From positions 14,508,001 through 14,572,000 of the forward strand of contig OZ176051.1 of NCBI GenBank assembly GCA_964247055.1: a stretch of 64,000 nucleotides of DNA, read 5' to 3'. This stretch comes from Paragordius varius (Eukaryota; Nematomorpha). The notes under the pieces are model-generated. The model was not told the DNA's origin. It did not search any database and saw only the letters and a program-made list of their open reading frames with translations. The position numbers were made by a program, and so were the translations under genes. How positions within the stretch are numbered: position 1 is the stretch's first letter; each line of letters starts with the position of its first letter. Shown piece by piece: positions 57,263 through 64,000 of the stretch.

Positions 57263-58263
57263 ATAACCAAAAACTTTCTTATCCATATAAATCTAAGAAG
57301 ACAAAATATTTTTATTAAAAACAACGATACTTTTTGTAAATATTGAGATCTCCTACATAAATAAAATGTAGCAATTGCTTAATAAATTGATTAAATTGAA
57401 TGAGTGAAAACACGTAATTACGTAGAATATCAAACAGTTGATAATTTTTGAGTGAATTGAAAGTGGCGACATTTTTTGATTGGGGAAGAAGCCTTGTTCC
57501 TTTACACAAAGAAAATATGTGCCTCAAATAAAATAATTTAAAATATTTTATCTTATTTAAATTAATTGGCAATTAGATTAACGATTTAATAAAATAAATT
57601 AAAATAGCTTAAAATGCGCCATCCATTTTATTTTATGTAATACGTTACTAAAATCCATACAACACTTTTTATGTTTAAATAATGGTTCACCAATAGGATC
57701 ATATTAGCAGTTATCATTGAAAGCCAAAAAAACCAAACTACAAAACTTCTTATCAAATGAGGCAAGTTTATTTAATATTCGGGACCTTGAAATATCAATA
57801 TATTTTTCCGTTTTGTTCAGTATATTTACAATTTTTATTGTTATTTTAATATAAACTGCTAAAAACGGCTTGTTTAAATGACTTGATGGTACAAGAGATT
57901 CCAAATATTATTTCACAATTCATAAATTCTAAGCCATAAAATAATCAATTATAAACCTTAAGGAATTAGCATTGGTATTGGTTAATAATTAAGCGACGTT
58001 TATATTCGCGGGTAACAAATTTATAAAAAACGACGATGGTTACAAAAATACTCGCACACACAACAACAGAATTATGATCTAATGTAAGTAAAATTAAATT
58101 TTTTCAAAATTAGATGGCCTATATATGATGTAAATGATAATTATAAATAGCCCATATTTATAATCATTTTTATTTGTAAGATCTGTGAATAAACTTTAAT
58201 TGTTTTTCAATATTTTAAGTCATCATAATAAAATATAATGAAATTTGTTATCCTTATAAGTCC

Positions 58264-58330
58264 ATATCTTCTTTTCCGTGCAGCGACTGGCCAGGTCTGG
58301 CTTGCACTATGATTGCAAGACCCAATTTTT
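58264..58330 (+). ncRNA. Conserved GC-rich islet, possible small structured RNA (copy 2)
   Basis: Carries CAGCGACTGGCCAGGTCTGG, the CTTGCA/TGCAAG hairpin (loop CTATGAT) and CCCAATTTTTA. The single loop difference from the other copies leaves the stem intact. Confidence 0.3.
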
Positions 58331-58659
58331 ATATTAAAATTGAAATTTATGAATAATATTTTTTCAATATTTTTTTTTTCTTTGAAGCTTGCAAATAATT
58401 TGAAGTTATTTCAGATTATATAAATCATCAGAATATATTTTGTTTGTTCTGGTGTATTTATTAATAATCTTGGGAAAGACGCATGATTTATCATTGACAA
58501 TACGATTTGTTTTAGCATAATTCGACCGATTTTAATTTTTGATATGAAACATATAAAAAGAGTAGATATTTAATATCAGCACAAACATGGAATTATTTAC
58601 CCTTTTTTTATAATAATAATTAAAATTAAAGCATAAAAACAGCCATAATAAGCTATAAT

Positions 58660-58661
58660 CA

Positions 58662-58698
<37 letters not shown>
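58660..58698. repeat. (TA)n microsatellite
   Basis: An uninterrupted TA run of nearly 40 bases. The ORF across it (58,532-58,720) is an artefact. Confidence 0.9.
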
Positions 58699-58699
<1 letters not shown>

Positions 58700-58700
<1 letters not shown>

Positions 58701-59572
58701 TTTTTTAATGAAATTAACAAAAATATAAATTATAGTATTACCATTTTTTTTCTTTCTATCATAATGTCTTGTTTAAACAATGGGTTATATCTGAAATGCT
58801 TGCTTTTGATATTAAATATTTATTTTTATTTAAATATATATCTATATGTATTTCATCAGGATATTTGATATCCCCCGATTTCATGCATAAAAAGGATTTA
58901 TAGGAATTTATCATTCAAAATAAAATTTAAATGAAATATCACTTGTTATATAAAGTAATGATATTCGAAAACAAATTAAGCTTTGTGATAAAATAGCTAA
59001 TGAAAATTACGAAGCAAAATTTAATTACAGATATTGGTAATTTATTATAATAAAAATGAAATCATTAAAATAAAATAATTTTTTTGGTAAAGTTTTTAAG
59101 GCAAAAATTAGCTTATGGCGTAGAGCTATCCATTAAAGGTTACACATTGCAACGTAGGCTCCCAATATCTATCAATTTATACCGTCAAAATTTTATATAA
59201 TCTCCAAATATTTTTGAGTAATATTTTTGTTTAACAATAAATGTAATGTAAGTAAGCTAAAAATAGGCTTTTAATAATAATCAAACTTTAAAGAACAAAA
59301 GCGCCATCTATTTATATTTTTAATAGTGCAAAAAATGCTTTTAGGTTTGGGTAACAGCCAGAGTTTAGTATGTTTAAGAGGATATTAAAATGTAAAAAGG
59401 TACTGCGAAACATACCACCATTTTTTATAGACTAGTGCAGTAATTAAAATTAAAAAGATAAAAATTTTCAAACATATTCTTATACTTGATGTTTCCTATA
59501 CTATTAAATAATAAAATTATGCAAATAACATCCGAAAATTCGTAATTTACAATTAAAGATCATTTTTAAAAT
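58700..59572. other. Unassigned AT-rich DNA
   Basis: Nothing recognisable on either strand. Confidence 0.4.
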
Positions 59573-59890
59573 ATATACCATTTACAATCAAAATCACCCT
59601 TAAACCTTAAAATTTACCCTTGAACAATTCAAATTTACCCAATATATTATATGATTTTAAAATAAAAATTACTATTTCATATTTTTAAAAAATATAATTT
59701 TGTTTTAAATAAAATAATAATGAAAAAATAATTAACTATTCTATAAAAATATATTTATAATAATAATAAGTTATATTCGAATAATTTATATTTAGGCTGA
59801 ATTTTATTGCTCAATGGTTATTTTTGATTGTTCGAGGTTGAACTTTGGATTTCTCAAGGGTAAATTTGAACTGTAAACGGTGTATATGTT
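59573..59890. mobile_element. MITE-C copy
   Basis: TATACCATTTACAATC at the left with three tandem 'aattcaaattTaccc'-like units, and 'gaactgtaaacggtgtatat' at the right. Confidence 0.8.
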
Positions 59891-60121
59891 TTTGTTTATA
59901 ATCATTTTATCTATATAATATTGATCTTTGAGTTTATACTACATTTCTTCTGTATAATCTTTAATTATTATATTTCATTGAACATGTGAATTTATTATAT
60001 ATAAAATAGTATTTGATAAATACACAAATTTAAACATTATAAACATATTAACTTTTATAGGTCATAATAGAATATATGTCATACAATAACCGCTCTTTAT
60101 TTACATGAAATTAACTAACTT

Positions 60122-60339
60122 ATAGTAAAACCTAAAATTATGCGGATATTTTAAAAATGATTTATTAACATAACTTATTAGTTGAAACATCGAAGTATAA
60201 AATAAAAATTATTGTTAACAGAATCAATTATATATTTTATATTGTAAAATATAAATTTAAAAAGTATGTTGTTTTTTATAAAATAATATTTGTCTCTATA
60301 TTTTTGAGTTTTGTCCGTATAATTTCAGTTTTTTTGTAA
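60122..60339. mobile_element. Eroded MITE-A copy
   Basis: 'atagtaaaacctaaaattat' then 'gcgga' at the left, 'gttttgtccgtataatttca' at the right. Confidence 0.6.
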
Positions 60340-60499
60340 TTTTCAAAAGTGATACTAACATATTCACTACCTATAAATTTTTCAAAATCGTATTAGATGC
60401 TGAAGATTACCTTATTATTGGTTTCATTTTATTGTTTTTCTACGGTAAAAGTAAAAAAAAATTTTTCACAAAGGCAGCCATATATATATATTATATGCT

Positions 60500-60549
60500 A
60501 ACGTAAATCTCGTGCTGCTACGCAGCCCGAGGAAGTCCTTCGGACTTCT

Positions 60550-60550
<1 letters not shown>
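60500..60550 (+). repeat. GC-rich double-hairpin repeat, copy 1, followed by poly-G
   Basis: 'gtaaatctcgtgctgctacg' leads into two hairpins: GCTGC-TAC-GCAGC and GAAGTCC-TTC-GGACTTC. A run of more than 30 G follows (60,551-60,588). The same block is at 63,891-63,945. It may be the terminus of an unidentified transposon. Confidence 0.7.
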
Positions 60551-60580
<30 letters not shown>

Positions 60581-60589
60581 TGAAACATT

Positions 60590-61200
60590 ATTTAATAGCT
60601 ATCTCTTTTAAAATTGTGCATTCATACTATTATATTGTTTACTTAGGGGAAATAAGATTCAAAAAATTATTTTTGTGGATTTTGGTTTTTTGAAAAAAAT
60701 GGCATATTACGGGGGCAGCAGGTAAAAAAAGGGCCTAAATTAAAATATCCACGTTCTCCGAAAAATTGTCTCAAAGACACGATTTTTGTGGATTTTTCTT
60801 TCAAAAAAACCCGTTTTTTACCCGGGGTGGGCCCGAACTGTCTAATTTAAAAAAAGAGCGAAGCATTTGTCGGGGCATTTATCATTATATTTTTTCGACA
60901 TTTTGATTTGAATGGGTGTACCGGTTTTCCGGAAACAGATCACAAAGCTAGCATTTTCCATTTTTATAAATAGATAAATTAAAAATATTATTAAACATCT
61001 TCGTAATAAAAGGAAATTATGGTTTTAAAAAACAGAGAAGTTTTATTTTTTCAAGAAATCTCTGGACTAAATGATAAATAGGTTATCTTAAATTATACAG
61101 GTAGCTAGTAGGACAATAAATTTTTAAAATTTAATATTGATTGAATATTTTAGCCAAATAATAATGCTATTGTTATTTAGCTAGCAAAGGTCAAATTATT
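60590..61200. other. Unassigned DNA after the poly-G tract
   Basis: Contains 'gtggattttggttttttgaa' and 'gtggatttttctttcaaaaa' repeated once at low stringency, and a GC-richer 'acccggggtgggcccgaact'. It is probably part of the element that begins with the double hairpin, but no domain is readable. Confidence 0.35.
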
Positions 61201-61204
61201 ATAT

Positions 61205-61452
61205 TAATTCTTATGTAAAGGACTATTTTCCCATCTATTTAATGAATTTAGAAAATAATTTTTAAGCCCCGCTATTATTAACAAATGCGAAATTTATTTT
61301 TTTATTTTTTCGTATTATTAGTATGTTATTTAATTACTAATAATCTTTTTTAATTATTTTAACAAAACAAGGGATTATATTTAATATAAATAAGTTTTGG
61401 GATCAAGAATGATAGACCATAAACGGGAAAATATAAATAAATTTTAAAAATT
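61205..61452 (-). repeat. Unclassified repeat, copy 2 (inverted partner 45,095-45,310)
   Basis: Complement of the 45.1 kb copy, including 'aagcccc' and 'cgggaaaatataaataaatt'. Confidence 0.7.
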
Positions 61453-61721
61453 TATGATTTTTAACAAGTTTTATGCTATTAAATAATAATATTAATAGTT
61501 TGAATCGTTAAATAGAATTTATTCGATTAATTAACTATTCATAAATTTTTTTGTCGTCGATATAGATAAAGAGACGAATATTTGATAATTTCAAATAAAT
61601 CACTACAATTAGCCAAATACTTTTCCATCTCATAATTATTTTCCGAATCTAAAAATAAATTAAATATTTTTCCTTTTTCGAACTCAGATTAATTTCAGAC
61701 AGATTCAATTGGATGGATATA

Positions 61722-61925
61722 TATACCATTTACAATTATTCACACTTAAACAATATCCTTGAACATCCAAATTCACCCTCCAATTCAATTTTCCTTCTCA
61801 AATATTATATATATGTTTTTTCCATAAAGTTAATTTTCATATGAATAATAAGATATATTAGCAAAAGTACATAATTCATTTTCAGAGTGAATTTAAATTG
61901 TTTAAGGGTGAAATTCAAGGCTAAC
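61722..61925. mobile_element. MITE-C copy
   Basis: 'tataccatttacaattattc' at the left, 'gagtgaatttaaattgttta' at the right. Present before the duplication. Confidence 0.7.
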
Positions 61926-62868
61926 TATAAAACTTTTTTTTACATATAAATATAATAAGACAAAATATTTTTATTTAAATATTGAGATATCGAACATAAA
62001 CAAAATGATTGCAATTGTAAATACATGGATTTACCAATACATATTACTTTATTTTTTTTGATATTTCATTATTTCTGCATAGTTTGAATTTTAACTGATA
62101 CTTTTTGAGGGAATCGAAAAAACTGACGACATTTTTATTGGGCAAAAAGCTTTTTTGCACAAAAATAACAAATAATTAAATTTTTCAATATAGTATCAAT
62201 CTGATTAAAATGCGCCATCCATTTAATTTTATTTAATACATTACTAAAACACATAAAACATTTTTTATGTTTAAATAACGGTTCACCAATAGGATCTTCT
62301 TAACAGTTCTCATTGAAAGCCAAAAAAACCAAACCACAAAACTTTAAGAAGTTTATTATATTATCGGGGCCTTTAATAAAATTGGTATATTTTTCCGTTT
62401 TGTCTGTATATTTACAAATTTTCTTGTTATTTGTTATCAATATCTTTTAATAATAACTAAATCGCAAGATAATACAGGATATTTTCTAATTATTTTACAA
62501 TTATAAATTGTCCGCCAAATAATAATCATTCATAAACCTAAGGAATTAGCATTGGTATTGGTTAATAAATTTAATGACGGTTTTAATTTTTGTACTTATT
62601 CGGGTGTAAAAAAATAAAAAACGAAGATGGTTACAAAAAGAAAGCTCGCATACACAACAACAGAATTATGATGAAAAGTAAGTAATATAAAAAATTTTTA
62701 AAATTAGATGGCCTATATATGTTCTGATCACTAAATAAATATCTGCCCATATATATAACCATTTTTATTTATAATATCTGTGAATAAACTTTAATTGTTT
62801 TTCAGTATTTTAAGTCATCATAATAAAAAATAAAATAATTTGTTATCCGTACAAGTCCATATCTTCTC

Positions 62869-62936
62869 TTCTGTCCAGCGACTGGCCAGGTCTGGCTTGC
62901 ACTATCATTGCAAGACCCAATTTTTACATGAAAAAT
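62869..62936 (+). ncRNA. Conserved GC-rich islet, possible small structured RNA (copy 3)
   Basis: Same core as copies 1 and 2 (GCGACTGGCCAGGTCTGGC, hairpin, CCCAATTTTTACAT). AG-GTCTGG inside could act as a splice donor if this were a spliced-leader RNA, but that is speculation. Confidence 0.3.
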
Positions 62937-63391
62937 GAAATATATGAATAATATTTTTTTAATATCCCTTTATCTGTGCGGCTTGAAATTGATTAAAGGT
63001 TTTACACATTATATACATATATGTATATATATCATCAGAATATTTTTTTGTTTGTTTAGGTGTATTAATATTAATAATCTTGGGAAAGAAGCATGATTTA
63101 TCTTTGACAATACAATTTATTTTAGCATAGCATAATGCGCGTTTTGATATGAAACATATCTTAAAAAGCGTAAATATTTTATGAATTAAACCAAAGGACC
63201 ATTAAAACACTTTTCAGTTTTATTAAAAATTCAAATTAAATCATCAAAACAATTTAAAAAACAACTAATTAATTATATAACGATTGTACACTAATTTAGC
63301 TTTCCATATTATAATTTTATTTTTGACCAATGTGTTATAGAACATTTATTTGAGTCGTTATTATATAAGTCTCAGCCCACAAACCAAAACA

Positions 63392-63480
63392 GGGGCGTAC
63401 CGAGGGGGGGGGGGGGGGGCAAGGGGGTGCATCATGCCCCGGGCGCCGTTATTTAGGGGCGCCTAAATGATTTTTTAAAT
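63392..63480 (+). mobile_element. Terminus of an unidentified, probably hAT-type transposon
   Basis: CAGGGGCGTACCGAGGGG, a poly-G stretch, then 'gcatcatgccccgggcgccg' is the wording of many hAT ends (CAGGGGCG...). No transposase is visible before the window closes. Confidence 0.5.
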
Positions 63481-63890
63481 TAAATTTTAATTATGCAAAA
63501 ATGATAAGAACTTTTAAATGAGATTTTTCAGCAATTCAGGTAATAATCCCTAAAATATACACTCTATTATTCACAACGAGAATGAACTAACATTATTGAG
63601 AGTGGTAAAAGAAAAATTTAATATGATAGATTTTAATAATATAATTGATCATTTGCAATATCAAAAGCCAGAAAAATTTTTACATAAAAGATATTTTTTC
63701 TCTTAGTTGCTTTTTTCCTTTGTAAGTGAAAAAATCTTCATATAATTAATATTTTAATTGCATTATAATTCTATTAAAATCGTATTGTAAAATTCGCTTA
63801 GAATTACAATTATTTTTTAAATCATTATTGTTCGCCATTATCATAAGATCAATTCAAATGCAACTAAAACATTATTTTTATATATAACTA
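63481..63890. other. AT-rich interior of the terminal element
   Basis: No open frame or motif was recognised. Confidence 0.35.
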
Positions 63891-63945
63891 GTGTAAATCT
63901 CGTGGTGCTACGCAGCCCGAGGAAGTCCTTCGGACTTCGGGGCGG
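63891..63945 (+). repeat. GC-rich double-hairpin repeat, copy 2
   Basis: 'gtaaatctcgtggtgctacg', then GCAGCCCGAGGAAGTCC-TTC-GGACTTCGGGGC. It matches copy 1 at 60.5 kb almost base for base over 50 bases, and ends in 'cggggcgggatttttgattt' instead of poly-G. Confidence 0.7.
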
Positions 63946-64000
63946 GATTTTTGATTTTAAGCAATTTTGTTATGCGGCACGAAGTTTTAAAATGAATCAC

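Larger units (their letters stand above)
56821..58565 (+). repeat. Islet-bearing segmental duplication, copy 1
   Basis: Collinear and in the same orientation as 61,460-63,190: 'cactacaattagccaaatag', a MITE-C, 'aaatgcgccatccattttat', 'ggttcaccaataggatcata', 'aaggaattagcattggtatt' and the GC-rich islet. The short ORFs on its minus strand (57,315-57,572 and 57,704-57,904) are not conserved as frames in copy 2. Confidence 0.85.
61460..63190 (+). repeat. Islet-bearing segmental duplication, copy 2
   Basis: Matches 56,821-58,565 with frequent small indels. Its 3' part also matches 5,855-6,475. Confidence 0.85.

Noticed and set aside
58532-58720. 62-codon minus-strand ORF
   Set aside because: Half of it is the translation of a TA microsatellite.

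Overview
The window is a strongly AT-rich stretch of an animal nuclear genome. The evidence is a nine-exon gene with canonical GT-AG introns, TATA-box promoters of the CTATAAAAG type in front of signal-peptide exons, and a dense load of eukaryotic transposons (Tc1/mariner, hAT, RTE-type LINEs, tRNA-derived SINEs, foldback MITEs, Ty3 fossils). The GQN variant in the CAP protein is common in arthropod CAP/antigen-5 proteins, so an arthropod or another small invertebrate is plausible, but the species cannot be fixed from the sequence alone.

Layout. 0.7-4.3 kb: one intact secreted CAP-superfamily gene (356 aa, 9 exons) with a novel-looking C-terminal 'YVRA' repeat; four of its introns or flanks carry MITEs. 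4.4-14.3 kb: transposon ground holding a hAT relic (6.6-8.0), a duplicated segment with a small secreted-peptide ORF (8.4-10.6), a Ty3 fossil (10.9-12.4) and a mariner relic split by two MITEs (12.7-14.3). 14.5-34.8 kb: a large imperfect inverted duplication. Each arm carries a copy of an unrecognised secreted-protein gene (15.0-18.3 on +, 31.9-34.3 on -), a truncated LINE, a mariner relic and shared MITEs. The 6.6 kb spacer holds the second copy of the 8.4-10.6 kb segment and a Ty3 fossil on the minus strand. 35-45 kb: mariner relics, a tRNA-Lys-like SINE, two decayed LINEs facing away from each other, and long stretches with nothing recognisable. 45.8-48.7 kb: a nearly full-length RTE-type LINE. 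49.1-56.6 kb: a probable third, scattered member of the secreted family, with a 1.87 kb giant palindrome and a 2.45 kb nearly intact hAT transposon between its candidate exons. 56.8-63.2 kb: a tandem-orientation duplication containing a conserved GC-rich islet (also at 5.9 kb). 60.5 and 63.9 kb: copies of a GC-rich double-hairpin repeat.

The host genes visible are all predicted secreted proteins. The rest is repeat-driven. The dominant repeat (called MITE-A here) has CAGT termini, TA target sites and 'ACGGACAAA' subterminal motifs, and occurs in roughly 28 whole or partial copies. The giant palindrome at 50.5-52.4 kb shares the termini and the motif and may be a long relative. The least explained and most interesting items are the secreted-protein family in the inverted duplication and the giant palindrome.
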